A stretch of 64,000 nt of DNA from Lolium rigidum (lineage: Eukaryota > Streptophyta > Magnoliopsida > Poales > Poaceae): the NCBI RefSeq assembly GCF_022539505.1, contig NC_061512.1:149527962-149591961 (forward strand), given 5' to 3'. Of the stretch, positions 34,201 through 46,429 are shown piece after piece (the first letter of the stretch is position 1; each line of letters opens with the position of its first letter). The notes beneath the pieces were generated by a model. It saw only the letters and a list, made by a program, of their open reading frames with translations, ran no database searches and was not told the DNA's origin. The translations under genes were made by a program, and so were the position numbers.

Positions 34201-34682
34201 TGACGTGGGTATAACCCTTCGGGTACTCGACATTGCCATACCCGGTGCAAACTATGAAGCTGGACCAGCACAAGGACTCTACAAGCTGGACCTGCACGCG
34301 CCTCAACTTGGACTACAAGGAAAGAAGACTCCAATATGAATCCTACTAGGACTCTTGTAAACCCTACCTTGGCTGATATATAAAGTCAGGCAGGGGAACC
34401 CCTTAGGGACATGCATAATCAGAAACATAATTATAGAGGCGACACGCCTAGAAACCGCAACCCGCGGATTAGAACTAGACTAGATCCAACAACTCCGCCT
34501 ATGGCGGCCCCCTGTATACATATATTCATATAGTGGATTGCTAGCAGGACGTAGCGATCCTCCACCGCGGGGACGTGAACCTGGGTACGTCGTGTACCGC
34601 CTCGTTCCCGGAACTTCCGTCGTCGCCTTTCTCTAAAATCCAAGCCCCTCATGGTGGGCATTGCCGAAGAACCGCCTCGTCA
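34201..34682 (+). repeat. 5' LTR of the Tat-like element, with primer site
   Basis: A TATA box at about 34375 (GATATATAAAG) sits mid-LTR. The primer-binding-like ATTGGCGTCGTCTGTGAGAA starts right after the LTR at 34683. The first five bases of that site equal the target duplication by coincidence. Confidence 0.8.
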
Positions 34683-35116
34683 ATTGGCGTCGTCTGTGAG
34701 AATCGCGACGACTGAATTTTGTCATCTGGGTGAAATCCATCATCATCAACAATGGCGGATAGATGGTCGCTGGACGCCGGGCGACTATCTGTGTGCCGCA
34801 ACAGAGCATTGCCATCAGAATTACCACCACCCAAAGATTGAGACCCAGCAGCAAGATAAATTTGCAGGGATAGCAGCGCCAAAGCCCAAAAAGATGCACA
34901 CTTGGCGTCTGCTGTAACTGCATCAAGTACAGATGAAAAAAGAATAGATTCGTTCATGAAGCAATCTACATCAATCAATTTTTGGAGACTAGCACATGGC
35001 CTTGTCCCTAGCTGATCGGTCTAGACAGGAAGATACAATAAAGAAGCAAGAGAAGCAGCGTTACTACACGTGAAGAAAAAAAATCCAATCAACATGCTGG
35101 TATTAGCTGCGTACGT

Positions 35117-35304
35117 CGGAATTCTAGATGGATAGTTTTTTGTATACCGTCCATCGGATATCGTTTTGTTTAGATTATTTAGTTTGTCTCAGGTTACCAG
35201 ACTATGTCTTTGTAATAAGTACTTGATATTAACGTTTTTTAATAAATGGCTGTGTGCATCGATTGATGCAGAGGCCGGGGCTCTGCTCCCATATCTAAAA
35301 AAAA
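35117..35304 (+). mobile_element. 188-bp LINE 3' insertion
   Basis: A perfect 15-bp target duplication ATTAGCTGCGTACGT (35102-35116, 35305-35319) encloses a 5'-truncated retroposon ending 'ggctgtgtgcatcgattg', 'gcagaggccgggg' and an A-run. This is a textbook target-primed insertion. Confidence 0.85.
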
Positions 35305-35799
35305 ATTAGCTGCGTACGTACGCCCTATCTCCAAACGGAACCACGTGGAGCAAAAAGGAACGAAGAAGATAGAAGAAGAAGGGTCGATCAAAGATGCTAG
35401 AGCTGCTCCAACTCCAAGGCAAATTGGGTCTTGGCCGGTTTCCTCGGCGGAAGCAAGTTTCAAGAAAAGAAAAGAAAGATGTGTGCAGCTTGTTCTGAAA
35501 ATAGATCAACTACCAAACTGATCAATTACTAAAGGAGGAAAAACAAACGACCGAGAGAGCTGCCACTACGTGCAAGAAGAAAAAAAATTGAAGACAACAT
35601 TACAGTACATCGACGAGTCACCAGGCTGCGGAGTCATCCGAAATTCATCATATCAGATCGGAACAAGATTCGACTGCTTCACCGCGCATAGTCACCGCGC
35701 TTGGGGGCTTGCGTGTCACAGACCCGACATTATGAATTCAATATATTCGGATGCTCGTCCGCCGTGGATCGGCCATATCAACTGCGACCTCTTCATCAG

Positions 35800-36015
35800 C
35801 CAGGCACCGCATGGACTATCTTGGATGGCACAATTATTTCGGCTGCGCCCGCCGCATGGACTATTTTGGATGGCGCAATTATTTCGGCTGCGCCCGCCGC
35901 ATGGTCTATTTTGGATGGCGCAATTATTTCGGCTGCGCCCGTCGTATGGACTATTTTGGATGGCGCAATTACTTCGGCTGCGCCCGTCGCATGGACTATC
36001 TTTGGTGGCAACGCC
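35800..36015 (+). repeat. 45-bp tandem repeat, nearly 5 copies
   Basis: Unit starts at 35832, 35877, 35922 and 35967 (AATTATTTCGGCTGCGCCCG...). Because 45 is a multiple of three, all frames give 15-residue protein repeats (for example AQLFRLRPPHGLFWM), which are not genes. Confidence 0.9.
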
Positions 36016-36172
36016 CGCTACTTCAACTATTTCTGATTGATTATTTCGCCTGCGTCCGCATTGCGGCCTGCTTCCATATTGGTCTCGCCGCAGCCGAGCT
36101 AATGGACCTGACTTCCTCGGCTCTAGATATATCTCCTCCCGATGCACTGTCGGGTTGGTGGATTCATCACCT

Positions 36173-36720
36173 GGAATATCTTCGAACTATTGCGGTTACT
36201 CTCATCCGGAGCGTTGGTTCGTTGAACTCAAGAAGATTTGAAGACTATTACTCCCATCGGGAGCGCCGGTTCGCTGAAATTGCTCGGGGGCTCCTGGAAT
36301 GTCTTCGAACTATTGCGGTTACTCTCATCGGGAGCGCTGGTTCGTTGGAATTCAAGAAGATTTGAAGACTATTACTCCCATTGGGAGCGCCGGTTCGCTG
36401 GAATTGCTCGGGGGCTCCTGGAATGTCTTCGAACTATTGCGGTTACTCTCATCGGGAGCGCTGGTTCGTTGGAATTCAAGAAGATTTGAAGACTATTACT
36501 CCCATCGGGAGCGCCGGTTCGCTGGAATTGCTCGGGGGCTCCTGCAATGTCTTCGAACTATTGCGGTTACTCTCATCGGGAGCGCTGGTTCGTTGGAATT
36601 CAAGAAGATTTGAAGACTATTACTCTCATCGGGAGCGCTGGTTCGCTGGAACCCAAGAAGATGTGAAGACTATTACTCCCATCGGGAGCGCCGGTTCGCT
36701 GGAACCCAAGAAGATATGAA
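36173..36720 (+). repeat. 124-bp tandem repeat, about 4.4 copies
   Basis: The unit, starting at the TCTTCGAACTATTGCGG block, recurs at about 36173, 36297, 36421 and 36545, then breaks into half-units built on CATCGGGAGCGC. The CTCGGGGGCTCC word inside resembles the polypurine site just upstream of the 3' LTR. Confidence 0.9.
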
Positions 36721-36887
36721 GACTCAAGTTTTGAAGAATTGTAGTAATTCGGGACACCCGAACTACATCGTCAGGAACCTTGTTCGTATATTACAACGAA
36801 CATCGGTGCGATGGAAAATACGCCCAGAGATTGCACTCTAAAAAAATCCTCTGAAACTACGAGTGCTATGATGCAAAATCAACGGGG

Positions 36888-37165
36888 ACCGTGCTCTTTT
36901 CCTTTGCTATAGATGCCTCAAAGAGTGCCACAGATAGCAAGGATCATGAAACAACGGGGACCTTGCTCTTTTCCTTCGCTATAGATGCCTCAATGAGTGC
37001 CGCAGATAGCGAGGATCATGAAACAACAGAGACCTTGCTCTTTTCCTTCGCTATAGATGCCTCAAAGAGTGCCGCAGATAGCGAGGATCATGAAACAACG
37101 GAGACCTTGCTCTTTTCCTTTGCTATAGATGCCTCACAGAGTGCCGAAGATAGCCAAGGATCATG
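36888..37165 (+). repeat. 72-bp tandem repeat, about 4 copies
   Basis: The TTGCTCTTTTCCTT-type block recurs at 36888, 36960, 37032 and 37104. The 24-residue protein repeat is a shadow. The nested Athila-type element starts about 70 bp further on. Confidence 0.9.
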
Positions 37166-37231
37166 AAACACGTACGAAAACGACCCACGTTCGGTACTTT
37201 ACTTATGGAAGTATCAAAGAGCGACGGAGTC

Positions 37232-38832
37232 TGATGGCGTGTATTTCACACGTTCGTTGGGCAACCCCAAGAGGAAGGTATGATGCGCACAGCAGCAAGT
37301 TTTCCCTCAGAAAGAAACCAAGGTTTATCGAACCAGGAGGAGCCAAGAAGCACGTTGAAGGTTGATGGCGGCGAGATGTAGTGCGGCGCAACACCGGGGA
37401 TTCCGGCGCCAACGTGGAACCTGCACAACACAACCAAAGTACTTTGCCCCAACGAAACAGTGAGGTTGTCAATCTCACCGGCTTGCTGTAACAAAGGATT
37501 AACCGTATTGTGTGGAAGATGATTGTTTGCGAGAAAACAGTAGAACAAGTATTGCGATGAGATTGTATTTCGAGTAAAGAGAATTGGACCGGGGTCCACA
37601 GTTCACTAGAGGTGTCTCTCCCATAAGACGAACAGCATGTTGGGTGAACAAATTACGGTTGGGCAATTGACAAATAAAGAGAGCATGACAATGCACATAC
37701 ATATTATGATGAGTATAGTGAGATTTAATTGGGCATTACGACAAAGTACATAGACCGCCATCCAATCGCATATATGCCTAAAAAGTCCACCTTCGGGTTA
37801 TCATCCGAACCCCTCCGGTATTAAGTTGCAAAGCAACGAGACAATTGCATTAAGTATGGTGCGTAATGTAATCAACAACTACATCCTTAGACATAGCATC
37901 AATGTTTTATCCCTAGTGGCAACAGACACAACACAACCTTAGAACTTTACGTCACTTGTCCCAGGTGTCAATGCGGGCATGAACCCACTATCGAGCATAA
38001 GTACTCCCTCTTGGAGTTAAAAGCATCTACTTGGCCAGAGCATCTACTAATAACGGAGAGCATGCAAGATCTTAAACAACACATAAGCATAACTTTGATA
38101 ATCAACATAACAAGTATTCTCTATTCATCGGATCCCAACAAACGCAACATATAGAATTACATATAGATGATCTTGATCATGATAGGCAGCTCACAAGATC
38201 CGACAATGATAGCACAATGGGGAGAAGACAACCATCTAGCTACTGCTATGGACCCATAGTCCAGGGGTAGACTACTCACTCATCACTCCGGAGGCGACCA
38301 TGGCGGCGTAGAGTCCTCCGGGAGATGATTCCCCTCTCCGGCGAGGGTGCGGGAGGCGATCTCCGAGGATCCCCCGAGATGGGATCGGCGGTGACGGCGT
38401 CTCGGTAAGGTTTTCCGTATCGTGGCTCTCCGTCTCGGGGGTTTCGTCACGGAGGCTTTAAGTAGGCGGAAGGGTAGGTCAAGAGGCGGCACGAGGGCCC
38501 CACACCACGGGGCCCCGCGGCCAAGGGGGGCCGCGCCGCCCTAGGGTGTGGCCCCTCGTGGCCCCTCTTCGTCTTGTCTTCGGTCTTCCGGAAGCTTCGT
38601 GAGAAAATAGGCCTCCGGGCTTTTATTTCGTCCAATTCCGAGAATATTTCTTTACTAGGATTTACTGAAACCAAAAACAGCGAGAAAACGACAAGTGGCA
38701 CTTCGGCATCTTGTTAATAGGTTAGTTCCAGAAAATGCACGAATATGACATAAAGTGTGCATAAAACATGTAGATAACATCAATAATGTGACATGGAACA
38801 CAAGAAATTATCGATACGTTGGAGACGTATCA
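37232..38832 (-). repeat. 3' LTR of the Athila-type element (1601 bp)
   Basis: Near-identical to 43810-45407. Differences cluster at CG/CAG/CTG-type words. Both LTRs hold a GC-rich core around the Mae-like gcgaccatggcggcg block (38291 and 44874). Confidence 0.92.
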
Positions 38833-41420
38833 GCATCCCCAAGCTTAGTTCTGCTCGTCCCGAGCAGGTAAAACGATAATAAAGATAATTTACGGAGTGA
38901 CATGCCATCATAATCTTGATCATACTATTTGTAAAGCATATGTAAAGAATGCAGCGATCAAAACAATGTGTATGACATGAGTAAACAAGTGAATCATAAA
39001 GCAAAGACTTTTCATGAATAGCACTTCAAGACAAGCATCAATAAGTCTTGCATAAGAGTTAACTCATAAAGCAATAATTCAAAGTAAAGGTATTGAAGCA
39101 ACACAAAAGAAGATTAAGTTTCAGCGGTTGCTTTCAACTTGTAACATGTATATCTCATGGATATTGTCAACATAGAGTAATATAATAAGTGCAATAAGCA
39201 AGTATGTAGGAATCAATGCACAGTTCACACAAGTGTTTGCTTCTTGAGGTGGATAGAAATAGGTGAAGCTGACTCAACATTGAAAGTAAAAGAATGGTCC
39301 TCATAGAGGAAAAGCATCGATTGCTATATTTGTGCTAGAGCTTTGATTTTGAAAACATGAAACAATTTTGTCAACGGTAGTAATAAAGCATATGCATCAT
39401 GTAAATTATATCTTATAAGTTGCAAGCCTCATGCATAGTGTACTAATAGTGCTCGCACCTTGTCCTAATTAGCTTGGACTACCTGGATTATCACCGCAAT
39501 ACATATGCTTTAACCAAGTTTCACAAAGGGGTACCTCTATGCCGCTCTGTACAAAGGTCTAAGGAGAAAGCTCGCATTTGGATTTCTCGCTTTTGATTAT
39601 TCTCAACTTAGACATCCATACCGGGACAACATAGACAACGAGATAATGGACTCCTCTTTTAATGCTTTAAGCATTTGACAACAATTAATTCTTTTCTCAT
39701 TAGAGATTTGAGGATGTTTGTCCAAAACTGAAACTTCCACCATGGATCATGGCTTTAGTTAGCGGCCCAATGCTCTTCTCTCACAATATGCATGCTCAAA
39801 CCATTCAACTCGGTGTAGATCGCCCTTACTTGAGACAAGACGAACATGCATAGCAACTCACATGAAATTCAACAATGAGTTGATGGCGTTCCCCGGTAAA
39901 CATGGTTATCGCACAACAAGCAACTTAATAAGAGATAAAGTGCATAATTACATATTCAATACCACAATAGTTTTTAAGCTATTTGTCCCATGAGCTATAT
40001 ATTGCAAAGGTGAATGATGGAATTTTAAAGGTAGCACTCAAGCAATTTACTTTGGAATGGCGGGAAAATACCATGTAGTAGGTAGGTATGGTGGACACAA
40101 ATGGCATAGTGGTTGGCTCAAGTATTTTGGATGCATGAGAAGTATTCCCTCTCGATACAAGGTTTAGGCTAGCAAGGTTATTTGAAACAAACACAAGGAT
40201 GAACCGGTGCAGCAAAACTCACATAAAAGACATATTGAAAACATTATAAGACTCTACACCGTCTTCCTTGTTGTTCAAACTCAATACTAGAAATTATCTA
40301 GACCTTAGAGAAACCAAATATGCAAACCAAATTTTAGCATGTTCTATGTATTTCTTCATTAATGGGTGGAAAGCATATGATGCAAGAGCTTAAACATGAG
40401 CACAACAATTGCCAAGTATCACATTACCCAAGACATTTTTAGCAATTACTACATGTATCATTTTCCAATTCCAACCATATAACAATTTAACGAAGGAGAA
40501 ACTTCGCCATGAATACTATGAGTAGAAACCAAGGACATATTTGTCCATATGCTACAGCGGAGTGTGTATCTCTCCCATAAAGTGAATGCTAGGATCCATT
40601 TTATTCAAACAAAACAAAAACAAAAACAAACCGACGCTCCAAGAAAAAGCACATAAGATGTGGCCGAATAAAAATGTAGTTTCGGGGAGGAACCTGATAA
40701 TTTGTCGATGAAGAAGGGGATGCCTTGGGCATCCCCAAGCTTAGACGCTTGAGTCTTCTTGATATATGCAGGGGTGAACCACGGGTGCATCCCCAAGCTT
40801 AGAGCTTTCACTCTCCTTGATCACGTTGCATCATACTCCTCTCTTGACCCTTGAAAACTTCCTCCACACCAAACTCGAAACAACTCATTAGAGGGTTAGT
40901 GCACAATATAAATTGACATATTCAGAGGTGACACAATCATTCTTAACACTTCTGGACATTGCATAATGCTACTGGACATTAGTGGATCAAAGAAATTCAT
41001 CCAACATAGCGAAAGAGGCAATGCGAAATAAAAGGCAGAATCTGTCAAAACAGAACAGTTCGTATTGACGAATTTTAAAATGGCACCAGACTTGCTCAAA
41101 CGAAAATGCTCAAATTGAATGAAAGTTGCGTACATATCTGAGGATCATGCTCGTAAATTGGCGTAATTTTCTGAGCTACCTACAGGGAGATAGACCCAGA
41201 TTCGTGACAGCAAAGAAATCTGGAACTGCGCGAGTAATCCAAATCTAGTACTTACTTTTCTATCAACGGCTTAACTTGGCACAACAAAACTCAAAACTAA
41301 GATAAGGAGAGGTTGCTACAGTAGTAAACAACTTCCAAGACACAAAATAAAAACAAAGTACTGTAGGTAAAAACATGGGTTGTCTCCCATAAGCGCTTTT
41401 CTTTAACGCCTTTCAGCTAG
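38833..41420 (-). other. Long non-coding internal region of the Athila-type element
   Basis: About 2.6 kb of AT-rich sequence between the protease end and the 3' LTR, where pol should be. No frame carries RT or integrase motifs on either strand. A 'catccccaagctta' word occurs at 38834, 40731 and 40789, that is, copies of the polypurine-tract region. Confidence 0.7.
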
Positions 41421-41436
41421 GCGCAGAAAGTGTATA

Positions 41437-43554
41437 TCAAGTAACATCAAGAGATGAAGCATCAACATCATAATTTGTTCTAATAATAGAATCATAAGGT
41501 ACCTTTATTCTCTTTCTAGGGAAGTGTTCCATACCTTTCTTGAGAGGAAATTGATATTTTATATTACCTTCCCTCATATCAATAATAGCACCAACAGTTC
41601 GAAGAAAAGGTCTTCCCAATATAATTGGACAAGATGCATTGCATTAAATATCCAAGACAACAAAATCAACGGGAACAAGATTATTGTTAACGGTAATGCG
41701 AACATTATCAACTTTACCCAAAGGTTTCTTTGTAGAATGATCAGCAAGATTAACATCCAAATAACAATCTTTCAGCGGTGGCAAGTCAAGCATATTATAA
41801 ATTTTCTTAGGCATAACATAAATACTTGCACCAAGATCACATAAAGCATTGCAATCAAAATCTTTAACCTTCATCTTAACGATGGGCTCCCAACCATCTT
41901 CTAGCTTTTTAGGAATAGAGGCTTCGCGCTCTAGTTTCTCTTCTCTAGCTTTTATGAGAGCATTTGTAATATGATGCGTGAAAGCCAAATTTATAGCACT
42001 AGCATTAGGACTTTTAGCAAGTTTTTGCAAGAACTTTATAACTTCAGAGATGTGGCAATCATCAAAATTCTAACCATTATAATCTAAAGCAATGGGATCA
42101 TCATCCCCAATGTTGGAAAAAATTTCAGCAGCTTTATCACGAGCGGTTTCAGCGGTTTTAGCAGTTTCGAGGCGGTTTTTCGCGCTTTGCATTAGAAGTG
42201 GAAACATTGCTAACACCAATTCTTTTATTAGTATGAGTAGGAGGTGCAGCAACATGTGTAGCATTAGCATTACTAGTGGTGGTAATAGTCCAAACTTTAG
42301 CTATATTCTTCTCTTTAGCTAGTTTTTCATTTTCTTCTCTATCCCACCTAGCACGTAGTTCAGCCATTAATCTTATATTCTCATTAATTCTAACTTGAAT
42401 GGCATTTGCTGTAGTAGTAATTTTATTATGATAATTCTCATTAGGCAAAACTTTTGATTTCAAAAGATCAACATCAGAGGCAAGACTATCGACTTTAGAA
42501 GCAAGTATATCAATTTTCCTAAGCTTTTCTTCAACAGATTTGTTAAAAGCAGTTTGTGTACTAATAAATTCTTTAAGCATGGCTTCAAGTCCAGGGGGTG
42601 AATTCCTATTATTGTTGTAAGAATTTCCATAAGAATTACCATAGCCGTTGCCATTATTATAAGGATATGGCCTATAGTTGTTACTAGAATTGTTCCGGTA
42701 AGCATTGTTGTTGAAATTATTATTTTTAATGAAGTTTACATCAACATGTTCTTCTTGTGCAACCAATGAAGCTAATGGAACATTATTAGGGTCAAAATCA
42801 GTCCTATCATTCACAAGCATAGACATAATAGCATCAACCTTATCATTCAAGGAAGAGGATTCCTCAACAGAATTTACCTTCTTACCTTGTGGAGCTCTTT
42901 CCGTGTGCCATTCAGAGTAGTTGATCATCATATTATCAAGAAGCCTTGTTGCTTCACCAAGAGTGATGGACATAAAGGTACCTCCAGCAGCTGAATCCAA
43001 TAAATTCCGTGAAGAAAAATTTAGTCCTGCATAGAAGGTTTGGATGATCATCCAAGTAGTCGGTCCATGGGTTGGGCAATTTTTAACCAGAGATTTCATT
43101 CTTTCCCAAGCTTGAGCAACATGTTCAGTATCTAATTGTTTAAAATTCATTATGCTACTCCTCAAAGATATAATTTTAGCGAGGGGATAATATCTACCAA
43201 TAAAAGCATCCTTGCATTTAGTCCATGAATCAATACTATTCTTAGGCGAGAGATAGCAACCAATCTTTAGCTCTTCCTCTTAATGAGAAAGGGAACAATT
43301 TTAGTTTAATAATATCACCATCTACATCTTTATATTTTTGCATTTCACATAGTTCAACAAAATTATTAAGATGGGCAGCGGCATCATCGGAACTAATTCC
43401 GAGAAAATTGATCTTTCATAACAAGATTCAGTAAAGCAAGTTTAATTTCAAAGAATTCTGCTGTAGTAGCAGGTGGAGCAATAGGTGTGCATAAGAAATC
43501 ATTATTATTTGTGGTTGTGAAGTCACACAACTTAGTATTTTCAGCGTTGGCCAT
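41437..43554 (-). pseudogene. Athila-type gag and aspartic protease, frameshifted
   Basis: Minus strand. Gag starts at ATG 43554, with a short N-terminal piece and a frame break near 43410. The main gag frame is 43165-42158 (AQAWERMKSLVKNCPTH, TFYAGLNFSSRNLLDSAAGG, EATRLLDNMMINYSEWH, an Asn-rich tract, a coiled coil). The protease region (42030-41644) has CNALCDLGASIYVMPKKIYN, an Asp-Leu-Gly-Ala-Ser active site in place of the usual Asp-Thr/Ser-Gly, then GRPFLRTVGAIIDMREGNI (41619-41437). Gag packages RNA and the protease matures it. Frame breaks at about 43290, 42100 and 41640 make it inactive as assembled. Confidence 0.85.
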
Positions 43555-43809
43555 TTTAGCAACAGTAATTAAAGCAAACTAGATAAAGTAAATGCAAGTA
43601 AACTAATTTTTTTGTGTTTTCGATATAGCAAACAAGATAGCAAATAAAGTAAAACTAGCAACTAATTTTTTTGTATTTTGATTTAGTGCAGCAAACAAAG
43701 TAGTAAATAAAACTAAGCAAGACAAAAACAAAGTAAAGAGATTGAGAAGTGGAGACTCCCCTTGCGGCGTGTCTTGATCTCCCCGGCAACGGCGCCGAGA
43801 AAAAGAGCT

Positions 43810-45407
43810 TGATGGCGTGTATTTCACACGTTCGTTGGGCAACCCCAAGAGGAAGGTATGATGCGCACAGCAGCAAGTTTTCCCTCGGAAAGAAAGCAAG
43901 GTTTATCGAACCGGGAGGAGCCAAGAAGCACGTTGAAGGTTGATGGCGGCGAGATGTAGTGCGGCGCAACACCGGGGATTCCGGCGCCAACGTGGAACCT
44001 GCACAACACAACCAAAGTACTTTGCCCCAACGAAACGAGTGAGGTTGTCAATCTCACCGGCTTGCTGTAACAAAGGATTAACCGTATTGTGTGGAAGATG
44101 ATTGTTTGCGAGAAAACGAGTAGAACAAGTATTGCGGTAGATTGTATTTCGGTAAAGAGAATTGGACCGGGGTCCACGGTTCACTAGAGGTGTCTCTCCC
44201 ATAAGACGAACGGCATGTTGGGTGAACAAATTACGGTTGGGCAATTGACAATTAAAGAGAGCATGACAATGCACATACATATTATGATGAGTATAGTGAG
44301 ATTTAATTGGGCATTACGACAAAGTACATAGACCGCCATCCAAGCTGCATCTATGCCTAAAAAGTCCACCTTCGAGGTTATCATCCGAACCCCCTCCGGT
44401 ATTAAGTTGCAAAGCAACGAGACAATTGCATTAAGTATGGTGCGTAATGTAATCAACAACTACATCCTTAGACATAGCATCAATGTTTTATCCCTAGTGG
44501 CAACGAGCGCAACACAACCTTAGAACTTTACGTCACTTGTCCCGGTGTCAATGCGGGCATGAACCCACTATCGAGCATAAGTACTCCCTCTTGGAGTTAA
44601 AAGCATCTACTTGGCCGGAGCATCTACTAATAACGGAGAGCATGCAAGATCTTAAACAACACATAAGCATAACTTTGATAATCAACATAACAAGTATTCT
44701 CTATTCATCGGATCCCAACAAACGCAACATATAGAATTACATATAGATGATCTTGATCATGATAGGCAGCTCACAAGATCCGACAATGATAGCACAATGG
44801 GGAGAAGACAACCATCTAGCTACTGCTATGGACCCATAGTCCAGGGGTAGACTACTCACTCATCACTCCGGAGGCGACCATGGCGGCGTAGAGTCCTCCG
44901 GGAGATGATTCCCCTCTCCGGCAGGGTGCCGGAGAGCGATCTCCGGGATCCCCGAGATGGGATCGGCGGTGACGGCGTCTCAGTAAGGTTTTCCGTATCG
45001 TGGCTCTCCGTCCTGGGGGTTTCGTCACGGAGGCTTTAAGTAGGCGGAAGGGTAGGTCAAGAGGCGGCACGAGGGCCCCACACCACAGGGCCCCGCGGCC
45101 AAGGGGGGCCGCGCCGCCTAGGGTGTGGCCCCCTCGTGGCCCCTCTTCGTCTCGTCTTCGGTCTTCCGGAAGCTTCGTGAGAAAATAGGCCTCCGGGCTT
45201 TTATTTCGTCCAATTCCGAGAATATTTCTTTACTAGGATTTACGAAACCAAAAACAGCAGAAAACGACAGCGGCACTTCGGCATCTTGTTAATAGGTTAG
45301 TTCCAGAAAATGCACGAATATGACATAAAGTGTGCATAAAACATGTAGATAACATCAATAATGTGGCATGGAACACAAGAAATTATCGATACGTTGGAGA
45401 CGTATCA
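43810..45407 (-). repeat. 5' LTR of the Athila-type element (1598 bp)
   Basis: On the minus strand it starts at 45407 and is followed by the primer site at 43796-43780. The first base of the classical primer site appears changed (C for T). Confidence 0.92.
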
Positions 45408-45769
45408 GAGTCATCGGCAGAGCTAGTGCTACCGATATATTCGGGAGCTACTGTCAAGACATGCATCGGTTGAAAGCAAAGTTGCACATACAACGGGTTT
45501 AGCAAGACCCACAGCACGAGCTGATCACTCAAATAATTTGCTGCCGATAAACTTACAAACAATGGCATCAACGATGCTCAAGGTGCATTAAGAATTTCCC
45601 CTTGAAATAAACAACAATGTGTCAACGGCACCTGAAGAAAACTATAAACATCGGGTTGCTCGACTTGAGTCTACCCACGGTTGCAAGCATCAGTGCCCAG
45701 ACTCGGGGGCTGCTTCCATCGGGAGCGCTGGACGCGCACCCGACAAAATTATCGACTCCTCTAGGGTAT

Positions 45770-45985
45770 CATCCAAATCATCGGCTCCTCTGGGCCATCA
45801 TCCGAATCATCGGCCCCTCTAGGCCATCATCCAAATCATCGGCTCCTCTGGGCCATCATCCAAATCATCGGCTCCTCTGGGCCATCATCCGAATCATCGA
45901 CTCCTCTGGGCCATCATCCGAATCATCGGCTCCTCTGGGCCATCATCCAAATCATCGGCTCCTCTAGGCCTTCGTCCAAATCATC
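45770..45985 (+). repeat. 29-bp tandem repeat, about 7-8 copies
   Basis: The TCGGCTCCTCTGGGCCATCA unit recurs every 29 bp (45781, 45810, 45839, 45868 and on). It lies in the right part of the Tat-like element. Regular spacing without unique spacers excludes CRISPR. Confidence 0.9.
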
Positions 45986-46429
45986 AACTCCTCTACCAAT
46001 GACATCATCAGAGTCATCGACATCATGTTCTCAGAACTCGAGGACATGTACGGTATTTGACTTAGCATTTTTTACACCCTGTACATAATTATTTCATATT
46101 TATTTACAGGCTCGGGGGCTACTCCCATTGGGAGCGCTGGTCACGCACCCGAGAAAAATATGGCAACCTCGCCAACAAAGAAGAATAAAGTTGAAGACGT
46201 TGGCATCAACAATCAAGATCTTCGAGTAGTACAACTTGAGTCTATGCGTGGCTGCAAGCACCCGCCCATAGACTCGGGGCTACTCCCATCGGGAGCGCTT
46301 TGCGCACCCGACAGAAAGCAACTTCGACTCTACATCAAGCACAAGATTCAACAGATGATCAAGACATTCGGCGAAGACAACTTTAGTCCCTACCCGAAGC
46401 TTCACTTCGGCCAGACACTCGGGGGCTAC

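Larger units (their letters stand above)
37232..45407 (-). mobile_element. Athila-lineage gypsy element with gag and protease only
   Basis: Minus-strand element of 8176 bp. The 5' LTR is 45407-43810 and the 3' LTR 38832-37232; they begin TGATACGTCTCC on the minus strand. The perfect target duplication is GAGTC (37227-37231, 45408-45412). The primer site (43796-43780, minus: GGCGCCGTTGCCGGGGA) fits the tRNA-Asp site of Athila. The polypurine tract AGCTTGGGGATGC abuts the 3' LTR. Gag and protease are present, but I find no reverse transcriptase, RNase H or integrase. Layout resembles Sabrina/WHAM-type Triticeae elements (recall). Confidence 0.9.

Noticed and set aside
35570..36720. Repeat-rich frames up to 204 residues on both strands
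   Set aside because: Products of 45-bp and 124-bp tandem arrays; open in several frames because the unit is open, not because of coding.
45770..45985. Regular short repeats reminiscent of CRISPR
   Set aside because: Units are directly adjacent without unique spacers, and the context is a plant retrotransposon.
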